The notes under the pieces were generated by a model. That model was not told the origin of the DNA, searched no databases, and saw only the letters and a program-made list of their open reading frames with translations. Of a DNA stretch of 64,000 nucleotides, positions 54,547 to 63,484 are shown in pieces. A program made the position numbers and the translations under genes. How positions within the stretch are numbered: the stretch's first letter is position 1; each line of letters begins with the position of its first letter. The stretch spans positions 1 through 64,000 of the forward strand of contig NZ_CP047318.1 in the NCBI RefSeq assembly GCF_009857135.1. Direction: 5' to 3'. Origin of the DNA: Streptomyces sp. HM190. GTDB lineage: Bacteria; Actinomycetota; Actinomycetes; Streptomycetales; Streptomycetaceae.

Positions 54547-57408
54547 TCAGTCTTCGGTGTGGACCAGTCCCAGGGCGCCGTCGAGGTGCAGACGGTGCCG
54601 GCCAAAGCGCACCGGCCGGGAGGGATCGCCGGCGTCCTGCAGGAGCAGGACGAGGTCGGCGAGGAGGGCGTGACTGCGCCAGGACTCGGGGATGTGGTGG
54701 TCTCTTGTGCGGCCGGCGACCCAGGCGGCGGGGACGGGCAGGGTGTGCTGGAGGATCGTGCGGATCTGAGCGGTGGTCGGTTTGCGGTGCTCGGGCAGCG
54801 CCCGGGTGCCGGCCGCGTCCAGAGTGAGGCGGCCGCCGGACACGCGATAGACGGGCAGGAGGCGGCGGGGCATGGCGCCCAGGCGGGTGGCGGCCTCGCG
54901 GGGGTGCAGGTTCTGGCGGTGCAGATCGGACAGCGAGAGGGTGTCGTGCCAGGCCGGGACCAGGTGCAGCAGGCTGTGGTGTTCCTCGGTGCGGGTGCGG
55001 GCCTGGTGCAGGGTGTGGCTGCGGCGCAGGGCGGCATCGGTGCGGGCCAGGGTGTCGGCGTCTCCGTGTACGGCTTCCACGAGCTGCTGCACATCCTCGG
55101 GCAGGGTGAGCGGCTGCTCGGGCCGTCGGGCGAGATAGGCGGCGGTGGCGAGCGGCAGGAATGGGGAGTCCAGGGGGCGCCAGGCGGGCGGGAGGAGGGT
55201 GCGGCCGCGATGGTCGGTGGGCTCCAGGACGATCAGGCGGGGGCGACCGCCGCACAGCCAGTCGGGCCGCTTGATGTGGTCGAAGCGCCACAGGCGGCCC
55301 AGGCGTTGCAGGAGGGTGTGCAGGGGCGCCAGGTCGCTGACCATGACGTCGACGTCGATGTTGAGGCTCATATCCAGCAGGCTGGTGGTGACGACTACCA
55401 GCCGCCCGGGGCGCTCGCCGGCTGAGGTCAGGGCGGTGCGGATACGGCGGGTGAGGGCCTCGCGTTGGTAGCCGGGCAGGCGGGCGTGCAGCAGGAGCAG
55501 CTGGCCGTCAGGGCCGCCGTGCGGCCAGTCGAGGGCGGTACGCAGATGCGTGTAGGTGGTCTGGGCGTCGGCCATGGTGGCGCAGTACACCGCCGCGCAG
55601 CCGCCCGAGCGGGCGACGGGGGCGATCTCCTGAGTGATCCGCTCCAGGCGGCTCTCCCGGGCGGGTGTGTTTTCGGGGTCGGTGCAGGACGGGTGGCGCA
55701 CCGGGTGGAGACGGAGGTCGGCGCGGCGGCGGTGGCGGTCGGCGTGGGCTTTGGCCGCGGCCGGGTCGATGCGGGTGAGGGAGGCGTCCGAGGCGGCGGC
55801 GTAGAGCCAGCCCGGGTAGGGGGGCCGGCAGTCCAGGTGGGCTGTTTCGGGGTGCGGGTGGTCGGCGCCGTCGAGATAGCTGCTGACGAGTTGGCTGCTG
55901 ATGTGGCCGGGCAGGGTCGCGGACAGCAGCACCACGGGGCAGCCCAGGGCGCCGAGCCAGTGCAGCAGCCGGGACAGGGTCTGCCGCATGTACGGGGGCA
56001 GGGCGTGGACTTCGTCGATGATGACGGTCCGCCCGGACAGGGCCAGCATGCGCAGGGCGCTGAAGCGGACCGGCATGGCGGCCATGAGGGCTTGGTCGTG
56101 GGTGGCGACAGTGAACTGGGCCAGCAGGGCCCTGTCCCAGCCGCGCAGCCAGCCGTCGGGCACCGTGACGCGTTCTTCGGGCCGCTCCCCCGCAGCCGAC
56201 TTGCTCTCCTCATCGTCGCCGTCGCTGTTGTCGGGCCAGTAGGCGTCGCTGGTGGAGGGGTCGTGGGCGGCCAGGCGGTGGTCGGTATAGGAGGTGTTGT
56301 CGTAGCTGTGGCTGTGGACCAGGGAGACCGGGGCGTGCTCGGGATGGTGGGCCGAGACGTAGGCCTCGAGGAGGTCGTAGGCGGCATCGGTGGTGGCCAT
56401 GGTCGGCAGCAGCCACAGGATGCCGGCCGTGTCCCCGGAGGCGTTGAAGATCCGTGCTGCTTCCAGCGCGGTGACGCTCTTTCCGCCGCCGGTGGCGTCG
56501 GTGACCACCAGGATGCCAGGTCCCTTGTCCCCCACCGCGGCAGTGAGTTGCCCGATCACGGAGGCCTGCAGGGCGTTCGGCCGCTCCAGACCGCCGTGGG
56601 CCTGGGTGAACGGCACCTGCGGCAGAGTGATGCGGGCCAGCCCGGACTCCTCTACCACGGCGGGGGCGTCCCGGACGGCCTGGGCGAAGTGCTCGCCGGC
56701 GCCGAAGGCGGGCGCCTGGGCCTTGGGCAGCCAGTAGTGGCGCTGGCTGGCCAGCCGGTCCGCGATGATGCCGATTCCGGTGATCAGCACGGCCGCCGGC
56801 ACCGACACGTCCGCGGGCACCGCGGTGGCGCCGGTCAGATGGCGCAGCAGGGCGAAGTAGCGGCGGCGCAGATCCTGCCATGCCGGCCCGCCCATGGCGA
56901 GGTTGACCCGGGAGGCTTTGGCTGCGCCGTCGATGTCGACCTGCAGGAACCGGCCGTGGTGGCCGCCCAGGATCTGGGCGACGAGCACTCCGGGGCTGTC
57001 GGAGGTGTCCGCTGGGTAGCCGGCCTCGGCCAGCAGGTGCAGCGCGCTGTGCATGGACGCCCGTTCGTGCGGCATACGCTGCCAGTCACGGATGTCCGCG
57101 CGCAGGGTGTCGCTGACCCGGGCCCAGGGATACGCCTCCTGTTCCTGGAACGCCGACAACTTGCCCAGATCGTGCAGGCCGGCGATGAACATCACCTGGC
57201 AGCGCGCCTGAGCCAGAGTGAGCCCCAGTCCGGCGGCGATCAGTCGGCGCTGACCGCGGGTCAGGTACCGGTCCCAGACCACGCCAGCGAGCGCCGCGAC
57301 ATCCAGCAGATGAAACAGCAGCGGATACACCGCCCACACGCCGCGGTCGAACTTGCCCCACGGCGTCAGATCGATCCCGCCGCGCCAGGCATCCTCCCGC
57401 ACCCCCAC
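54547..57408 (-). CDS. cas3: Cas3 HD nuclease-helicase (type I-E)
   Basis: 953 residues from GTG 57408 with GGGAG upstream. The HD nuclease is intact: LFHLLDVAAL (H..D), AGLHDLGKLSAFQ (HD) and LGGHHGRF. The helicase has DATGGGKSVTALE (motif I, near residue 303), VIIDEVHALPPYM (motif II) and LLSATLPG (III), with a YCATMADAQTTY second domain and a C-terminal domain of ordinary length. Cas3 shreds target DNA opened by Cascade. Its presence and intact motifs are unlike described CRISPR-associated transposons, which have usually lost Cas3. cas1 and cas2 do not follow. Confidence 0.95.
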   Translation of the reverse strand: MGVREDAWRGGIDLTPWGKFDRGVWAVYPLLFHLLDVAALAGVVWDRYLTRGQRRLIAAGLGLTLAQARCQVMFIAGLHDLGKLSAFQEQEAYPWARVSDTLRADIRDWQRMPHERASMHSALHLLAEAGYPADTSDSPGVLVAQILGGHHGRFLQVDIDGAAKASRVNLAMGGPAWQDLRRRYFALLRHLTGATAVPADVSVPAAVLITGIGIIADRLASQRHYWLPKAQAPAFGAGEHFAQAVRDAPAVVEESGLARITLPQVPFTQAHGGLERPNALQASVIGQLTAAVGDKGPGILVVTDATGGGKSVTALEAARIFNASGDTAGILWLLPTMATTDAAYDLLEAYVSAHHPEHAPVSLVHSHSYDNTSYTDHRLAAHDPSTSDAYWPDNSDGDDEESKSAAGERPEERVTVPDGWLRGWDRALLAQFTVATHDQALMAAMPVRFSALRMLALSGRTVIIDEVHALPPYMRQTLSRLLHWLGALGCPVVLLSATLPGHISSQLVSSYLDGADHPHPETAHLDCRPPYPGWLYAAASDASLTRIDPAAAKAHADRHRRRADLRLHPVRHPSCTDPENTPARESRLERITQEIAPVARSGGCAAVYCATMADAQTTYTHLRTALDWPHGGPDGQLLLLHARLPGYQREALTRRIRTALTSAGERPGRLVVVTTSLLDMSLNIDVDVMVSDLAPLHTLLQRLGRLWRFDHIKRPDWLCGGRPRLIVLEPTDHRGRTLLPPAWRPLDSPFLPLATAAYLARRPEQPLTLPEDVQQLVEAVHGDADTLARTDAALRRSHTLHQARTRTEEHHSLLHLVPAWHDTLSLSDLHRQNLHPREAATRLGAMPRRLLPVYRVSGGRLTLDAAGTRALPEHRKPTTAQIRTILQHTLPVPAAWVAGRTRDHHIPESWRSHALLADLVLLLQDAGDPSRPVRFGRHRLHLDGALGLVHTED

Positions 57409-57595
57409 TGAACGCTCCCGCTCTACGTCAACCCACCCTGGAATCACGGGTGTTGCACCTATCCTGCCGCATGCAGAGCACCTCCCCCGGCACACGTCCC
57501 CGGGAAGGCAGGGTGTAGCCTGCGATCCGGGTTTCGCCGGTTTCCTCATCCTGTGAGGGTTCGCCCCTGCTGGTCATCACGGGCCTCTCAGGGCC

Positions 57596-58790
57596 CTGTT
57601 TCCCCACGCGCGCGGGGGTCCGTCGAGCGTGTTGACGCTGCCGAAGGTGCACTCGGCGTCCCTACACGTGTGGGGGTCTGCCTGGCTGATGGATATGGTC
57701 TCGGTGGTTCCAGGAACACTCCCCACATGCCGTGGGGGTCCGCCAGGCGCCTACCTCTCCGCCCTGAAGATCCATCTGTTCTCCCCACACACGTGGGGGT
57801 CTGCCCAGCACGCGGGGAAAGACTGGATACCAGCGGGGTGCCCTCCCCACGCGCGTGGGGGTCTGCCTCCCGTCGTCGAACAAATATTCCTGGGCCAACG
57901 GTCGCTTCCCCACGCCCGTGGAGGTCTGTCGACTCTGGCCGTCAACACCTGCCGACGCGGGCTGCTATCCCCACGCGCATGGGGGTCGATCGTAGTTGTC
58001 CGTCAGCCAGTCGATAACGGCGGCTTTTTCCCCTCACCCGTGGGGGTCTGTCGTTCACTCGCGGTCCGGGCCACACGGTTCTGCGGTCTTCCCCACGCGC
58101 GTGGGGGTCAGCCGTACAGCAGGGCGGCGAGCTGAGCGATGCGCGGCCTTCCCCTCCGTGTGTGGGGGTCTGTCCACGAAAGCCCAGGCCAGCAGCACGC
58201 CCTTCAGGTTCTCCCCACGCCCGTGGGGGTCGGTCCACCTTGCCCCAGCACTCCGGACACGCAAGCTCGTCTTCCCCACACACGTGAGGGTCTGTCGCGC
58301 ATGCGGATGTCCGCCAGGATGAGTTTGCCGTCCTCCCCACACGCATGGGGGTCGGTCCACGGTGCGCGCGGTCGCGGTCGACTACAAGACGCCTTCCCCA
58401 CACGCGTGGGGGTCCTTCCGGCACCCTCAGGTCCCCTTGCTGGCGGGCGTCGATGTCCCTAGCCCGTGGGGGTCAGTCCACCTTGCCCCGGTCGGCAACG
58501 ATCGTCTCGGGCTGCTCCCCACACGTGTGAGGGTTGCTCATCCGGGACACCGGACGCATCCTCTCCTCGCTCACATGTGTGAGGGTCTGTCAGGCGTGAT
58601 CGGTTACCAGCGGCAGCCGACCGAGCACTCCCCACGCGCGTGGGGCTCTCGCCACGCTCGGGGGGCGAGCAACCGCTCTGCCGGGTGCTCCTGACGTACG
58701 TCGCCTCCCACAAGCGTGGGGTCAGTCGGCGAGTAGCACCGGGACATGCGGAGTGCAGCAGGCTTCCCCACAGGCCTGGGCGTCTTTCGA
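57596..58790 (+). CRISPR. CRISPR array 1, about 20 highly diverged repeats
   Basis: Roughly 20 units at about 61-bp spacing (range 52-77). The conserved part is TCCCC...GGGGGTC with a variable centre: ACGCGCG, ACACGTG, ACATGCCG, ACACACG, ACGCCCG, ACACGCAT and others. Most changes are C-to-T or G-to-A at CpG positions. The outer stem is preserved in most copies but fails in the last four, and spacing becomes irregular near 58570 and 58700. The array starts about 190 bases upstream of cas3. Such variety within one array means no recent spacer acquisition. Confidence 0.92.
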
Positions 58791-58814
58791 GCTGGCAGTG
58801 AGCCTTTTCCAACC

Positions 58815-59549
58815 TCACTCTGAGCTGGTCAGAAGGGTGAGGACGGCTTGGATGAGGCTGGTGATCCGGGTGGTTGAGCACCGCAGTTTGCGGAGGAGGC
58901 GCCAGGACTTGAGGGCGGCGACGGCTTGCTCGACGAGGACCCGGATCTTTGCGTGGGACCGGTTGACCGCCTGCTGGCCTGCGGAGAGGGTGTCCCATCG
59001 TCCCCAGCACGGGGTGCGGACGGTGCCGCCGGCGCCTCGGTATCCCTTGTCGGCCCAGCACGGGATGTCTGCCTCGGCGAGGGCGTCGACGATGCCGTGT
59101 TCGCGAGCCGCGCGGATGTCGTGGACGGCGCCGGGCAGGGCCGGTGAGGCCCACAGCAGCCGACCGAAGGGGTCGGCGATCACCTGCACGTTCATCCCGT
59201 GCTTCTTGTGTTTGCCGTAGTAGAACGGCCGGTCCGCGGCGATGCGGTCGATGGGCAGGAGCGTGCCGTCCAGGATCAGGTACGCCTTCGCCGAAGCGGT
59301 ACGCACCGCGTCGGTCAGGCCGGGGGCGAGAGCGGCCAGGAGCTCGACCGCTTCGGTGACGTAGCGGTAGGCCGTCGTGGTGCCGATGCCGAACCCGGCT
59401 CCGAGCTGGGCATAGGTGTGGCCCATCCGCAGGTGGGCGAGGGTGAGCAGGGCCTGGCGGCCGGCGCTCAGGCGCCGCCACCGGGAGCCGATCGCGCGGC
59501 GGTGGCGCCGCAGCTGCTGCATGAGGAAGCGAAGGGCGGAGCTGGACAC
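58815..59549 (-). CDS. IS5-family DDE_Tnp_4-type transposase
   Basis: 244 residues from GTG 59549, missing part of the usual N-terminus. The first Asp is in LILDGTLLP, the second in CWADKGYRG, and the Glu in VLVEQAVAALKSW. Lies between array 1 and the leader of array 2. I could not find convincing inverted ends; the element may be truncated at its 5' side, where the array 2 leader begins soon after. Confidence 0.85.
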   Translation of the reverse strand: MSSSALRFLMQQLRRHRRAIGSRWRRLSAGRQALLTLAHLRMGHTYAQLGAGFGIGTTTAYRYVTEAVELLAALAPGLTDAVRTASAKAYLILDGTLLPIDRIAADRPFYYGKHKKHGMNVQVIADPFGRLLWASPALPGAVHDIRAAREHGIVDALAEADIPCWADKGYRGAGGTVRTPCWGRWDTLSAGQQAVNRSHAKIRVLVEQAVAALKSWRLLRKLRCSTTRITSLIQAVLTLLTSSE

Positions 59550-59654
59550 GTCGGGCGCTGTCTGGCGAACACGCCCCCCCGCCCGGAGTCTTGCCCCGTC
59601 CTTTGCGAACCCGCCTCAGGAGCTGGGGGGCCAGCCGCTCAAGGAAGGTCCGCA

Positions 59655-59753
59655 AACTCCCTGGCCTATAACCCGTCGTTCCCCCAGCATGGTCAGCTCG
59701 GTAAAGTCAGTAAAGTACGACCTGCCGATCTTCAAACGCGCAGCTCGTTGAGG
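59655..59753 (+). promoter_or_regulatory. leader of CRISPR array 2
   Basis: A lower-GC stretch directly upstream of the best-conserved repeats, with GTAAAGTCAGTAAAGTA at 59700-59716 containing two GTAAAGT units. Leaders of type I-E arrays drive transcription and mark the acquisition end. Its position next to identical repeats supports reading direction left to right. Confidence 0.6.
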
Positions 59754-60205
59754 GTCCTCCCCACGCACATGGGGGTCTGTCCCGTCTGCGGATCGCTCGG
59801 ATCCAAGTCGCGGCGTCCTCCCCACGCACATGGGGGTCTGTCCTCCGCCATGCTCTTCGCGTCCCGGCCGTGACAGTCCTCCCCACGCACATGGGGGTCT
59901 GTCATCCATGCGCATGCCGGCGTCTGGCAGGGCATGGTCCTCCCCACGCATGTGGGGGTCTCTCCTCGCTGACGAGCATCTTCGGGATGGCGGCCGGTAT
60001 TCCCCACGTCCGTGGGGGTCTATCCGCATGCAGGCCCAAGTCCTGGCACACAAGCAGGTCTTCCCCACGCCAGTGGGGTCTGCCCTTGTGCCGGTCGGCC
60101 ATGTAGCCGAGGGTTCCGTTTTCCTTACGCCCGAGGAGGTCTGTCTCCGCCCTAGATCCCCGGCCTCACGAACGGGCCGTTCCCCCACGCACGTGGGGGT
60201 CTATC
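59754..60205 (+). CRISPR. CRISPR array 2, 8 repeats and 7 spacers
   Basis: 28-bp repeats at 59754, 59815, 59876, 59937, 59998, ~60059, ~60119 and 60178, with 33-bp spacers. The first three are identical (core CCCCACGCACATGGGGG followed by TCTGTC). The fourth onward differ, and the seventh is strongly altered (CCTTACGCCCGAGGAGG). Conservation falls with distance from the leader, as expected for normal growth followed by decay. The array is cut by an IS after its last spacer. Confidence 0.95.
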
Positions 60206-60232
60206 CCCGGTCTGGGGCGGCTGCCACGACAC

Positions 60233-61080
60233 CGTTTCTAATGGCGTGATCACTCGTTGAGCCGTGCATGACTGATCTGGTGGAGCGGTTGGTGCCGGAC
60301 GAGTTGTGGACGCTGTTCCGGCGGGTGGTCCCGTCGACGGAGGTCATACGCCCGCAAGGCGGCGGGAGACGGCGGGCGAGTGACCGTGAATGTCTGGCAG
60401 CGATCATCTTCGTGGCCACCTCGGGCTGCACGTGGCGGCAGCTTCCGCCGGTGTTCGGGCCGGCCTGGCCCACCGTCTACCGGCGCTTCGCCCAGTGGAG
60501 TCGGGACCGTGTCTGGGCTCGGCTCCACCGCGTCATCCTCGACGAGCTCGGCGCACGGGGTGAGTTGGACTGGTCGCGGTGCGCCATCGACTCGGTCAGC
60601 CTGCGGGCCGCAAAAGGGGGCCGTTGACCGGACCGAATCCGACCGACCGCGGCAAGCCGGGATCGAAAATCCACCTGATCACCGACCGGAACGGACTGCC
60701 GATCTCTCTGGGGATCTCGGGCGCCAACATGCACGACAGCCTCGGCCTTGAACCGCTCGTGCGCGGGATCCCACCCATCCGGTCCCGCCGCGGCCCACGG
60801 CGACGAAGGCCGGCGAAGCTGCATGCGGACAAGGGCTACGACTACGACCACCTGCGCCGATGGCTCCGCAAACGCGGCATCCGCCACCGCATCGCACGCA
60901 AGGGCATCGAGTCCTCAAAGCGGCTCGGCCGACACCGCTGGGTCGTCGAGAGAACCGTGTCCTGGCTCGCCGGCTGCCGTCGTCTCCACCGACGCTACGA
61001 GCGCAAGGCCGAACACTTCCTCGCCTTCGTCGGCATAGCCGCAGCCCTCATCTGTCACCGTCGCCTCACCAAATGAAACG
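60233..61080 (+). mobile_element. IS5-family insertion in CRISPR array 2
   Basis: Short imperfect inverted ends: CGTTTC near 60233 and GAAACG ending 61080. It contains one two-frame transposase. Repeat-like units resume at 61100, so the element sits within the array. Exact borders and target duplication are uncertain. Confidence 0.75.
60268..61076 (+). CDS. IS5-family transposase, two frames with -1 frameshift
   Basis: Frame one (60268-60627), MTDLVERLVPDELWTLF, includes the insertion-element HTH region and the first Asp in RCAIDSVSLRA. Frame two (to 61076) has KIHLITDRNGLP, the second Asp in LHADKGYDYD and the Glu in WVVERTVSWLAGCRRL. The frames join at the AAAAGGGGG run near 60611-60619, a typical -1 slippage site. 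The triad is intact. Confidence 0.85.
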
Positions 61081-61099
61081 ACGTCCACGTCCAAGCGCC

Positions 61100-61190
61100 C
61101 TCTTCCCCACCATATGGGGGTCCGTCCGCGGCAACACCCTCCCTGGTCGTTCTGCCTCCCCCACGTCCCCCCACACGTGTGGAACTTTCA
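61100..61190 (+). CRISPR. CRISPR repeats stranded beyond the IS
   Basis: CCCCACCATATGGGGG followed by TCCGTC (unit 61100-61127), then a second, poorly preserved unit around CCCCACACGTGTGG (61164-61190), about 64 bp further. Both are at the distal, degenerate end of array 2. Confidence 0.65.
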
Positions 61191-61272
61191 CCAACAAGGT
61201 GGCTAACCCGGACTCCCACTCGTCTCCCCAGGTCAGGGAGCTACCCCTATGGCCTTCTTATTTCGGTGCGCT

Positions 61273-61393
61273 GGGAATTCTCATGCGATGTCATCACGAC
61301 TTCTCGCTCGATGTCTCTTCGTCTCGGCTCTGACCTGCACAGGCGAGTGACATCGAGATGAGGGAATCGGTGACACCGAAACGAGAAGTCGCA
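61273..61393. repeat. four-site inverted module (right copy)
   Basis: Direct sites TTCTCATGCGATGTCA (61278-61293) and TTCTCGCTCGATGTCT (61301-61316) are followed by inverted sites TGACATCGAGATGAGGGAA (61348-61366) and TGACACCGAAACGAGAAGTC (61371-61390). It is the inverted counterpart of the module at 54.3 kb. Its outer edge abuts a truncated ABC-transporter coding sequence, which makes it a likely mobile-element boundary. Confidence 0.7.
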
Positions 61394-61567
61394 CGTGAAG
61401 CTCGTGGAGACCCTCTGCGACCAGGCCTGGATCCTCAGCCGCGGCACGGTCCACGGTCACGGCCCCGTGCCGGGGTCAGCGTCGCCGACGCCTACCTGGG
61501 CGCGTCCGACATCGATGAGCAAGTACACGACGGCGGACAGCCTTCGCGTCCGGATGAGAGGAAGTAG
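61392..61567 (+). pseudogene. C-terminal scrap of an ABC-transporter ATPase
   Basis: VKLVETLCDQAWILSRGTV resembles the end of LivG/LivF-type ATPases (VEKLCDRAWVLS.G). The last part, VADAYLGASDIDEQV, lies in another frame, so there is also an indel near 61475. Everything upstream of HVKL, including the Walker and signature motifs, is missing and replaced by the iteron module. Confidence 0.6.
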
Positions 61568-61572
61568 CAACG

Positions 61573-62326
61573 ATGCTGCCTGACGCAGACCCATTCTCGG
61601 CCCCGGGAGGATCCGACGGCGCCCTCGTGGTCCACGGGTTCACCCCAGTCCATGAAGCCCCTGGCCAAGGCGTTCGCCGCAGCGGGCTTCGCCGTGGAGC
61701 TGCCACTGCTGCCCGGTCACGGGACGCACGTCAGTGACATGAACGCCACCAGCTGGCAGGACTGGTCCGAGGTCATCGACAAGGCGTATGTGGACCTCGC
61801 CTCGCGCTGCGACCGTGTCGTGGTCGCGGGCCTGTCGATGGGCGGTGCCCTGACCGCCTGGCTCGCCTCCCGGCACCCGGAGATCCTGGGGATCATCGTG
61901 GTCAACCCCCTCATCGACCCCACCGCGCCGCTGTGGGCCGCGCTGACGGCCGCCGGGGAGGCCGCGGACGGCGAGTACCTGCCTGAGGTCGGGTCCGACA
62001 TCGCCCTGCCCGGTGTGGTGGAGTCGGCCTACGACGCCGTCCCGATCGCGCCGCTGAGGTCCCTCAACGAGGCGCTGGCGGGCCTGGTCCAGGCACTGCC
62101 GCAGATCACCTCGCCGGCCCTGGTCTTCGTCAGCCCCCAAGACCACGTCGTCGACCCAGCCTCCTCCCAGCTGCTCGTGGCCCGGAGCAGCGGAGAGGCG
62201 ACGCTGGTGGAACTGCCGAACTCATACCACGTCGCCACCCTCGACTACGAGAGTGATCTCATCAACGAACGGTCCGCGGCCTGGGCCACCGAGCTGTGCC
62301 GGCAGAACCGCCAGACCGCTGGATAA
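61573..62326 (+). pseudogene. carboxylesterase (alpha/beta hydrolase) with internal deletion
   Basis: Starts at ATG 61573 (MLPDADPFSAPGG) and reads ALVVHGFT, then the frame changes. The rest, MKPLAKAFAAAGFAVELPLLPGHG, GLSMGGALTAWLAS with the nucleophile Ser, SPQDHVVDP (Asp) and NSYHVATLDYE (His), is in another frame from 61652. Intact homologues have HGFTGSPQSM here, so about 8 bases are missing around 61643-61652. The lost piece is part of the oxyanion loop. The remaining catalytic triad is readable but the gene is broken. Confidence 0.75.
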
Positions 62327-62379
62327 CGGCTGATCGGCACGCGGGGCGCGTGCTTCCCGCCGCCTCAGGAAAGCTTCAG

Positions 62380-62660
62380 CCGTGCAGTGGGCGAGGCGGG
62401 CGCGGACGAGTTGCCGGCATCGGCGCTTACGCCCGTACTCCTCTGTGGTTCTCGCCTGGAAGTCTGCATCTTCCGCCGCGATGGCTCTGACGGCGCAGGT
62501 CTCGGCCCAGTTCAGCAGCCGCGTGAGTGCGTGCCGTACCTGGGCGTCGCGGTGCCGGGCTGTGCCAGACAGGTCGCAAATGAACCAGCGCGGGCGGCTG
62601 CTGGGGTTACCGTGAGCGACACGGCGCCAGGCGGCGAGATTGAGGAGCAATAGGCGAAAG
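62380..62660 (-). pseudogene. TnpB-like (IS1341/IS605-type) relic
   Basis: Within a longer degenerate frame, WFICDLSGTARHRDAQVRHAL, here divided as WFICDLSGTA and RHRDAQVRHALTRLLNW, then RAIAAEDADFQAR and RKRRCRQLVRARLA, recalls the RuvC-II region of TnpB proteins (AIAIEDLDF..., RRKRFRQLI). The Glu of the RuvC site is kept (AED), but no zinc ribbon, N-terminal half or RuvC-I Asp context can be found. A fossil of an RNA-guided nuclease gene. Confidence 0.55.
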
Positions 62661-63484
62661 CCCTCGACGCCCCGCCCGCGGTCAACGCCGCAGGTCACAG
62701 CGCCTTGCCGGTGCTGTCCAGGGCGCCAGGAGCACTGGGCGCGGCGCCCGCAAGGGGCGCAGCCGTGCATTGGGGCGCCCGGGCGCAGACGGCCACAGCA
62801 TCCAAAGCTGGCAGACGATCCCTGTTTGCGTGCGGGTCTTGAAATCCTGCCCCACACGCAGTGGCCGGACCGAAAGAGCGAGCCGGCCGCGTCGGGAGTT
62901 GCTTCAGCCGGGTTGGGATTGCAGGAAGAGGGCCCGTCCGCCAGCCGCAATCTGGTGCTGCTCGGCCCCGTTAATAGGGTGCTCCCGGTTTCGGCGGATG
63001 CAAGTGCAGACGACTGTCCATTCGCCGGTGGAACGAACTACTCGGACGGACGGCGTTCACTTTGAGAGACGAGCATGGAGCAGCTTCGCCTTACTGCCTG
63101 CGTCCCAGCCCGCTGACGATTCTCCTCACACAGCGCACCGGAGCAGGACCACGGTCAGGACGCCCTCGTACACATACAGACTGTGTGCACTCCCCTATCC
63201 CTCTGGGGTTGGTTCTCTTTTTTACATCGGTGCATCTGTCCGGCCAGTATGTCATCGCCCTACCAGTGCCACAGTCACAGCGAAAGGATACGGGCACCTG
63301 CGACGGGCATCGCGTGATTCCACGGATGCGTGCGATTTTCGGAGTACTTCGAGAGGGCGCATGGGCCACCCTACACGCCGCACTATCTTCAGATCCTCTT
63401 ATCAGCCGGTGTACACATTGATGGGAAGAGAGGATGTTTTTGGCGTGCCAGCTTCACGGCGGCCCGACTGTCCCGAGGCGGATC
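62661..63484. other. gene-poor stretch
   Basis: About 820 bases with no frame that I accept as coding. GC falls in 63090-63480. It probably contains the 3' flank of the PIN-like gene and degraded DNA. No tRNA, repeat or clear promoter seen. Confidence 0.4.
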
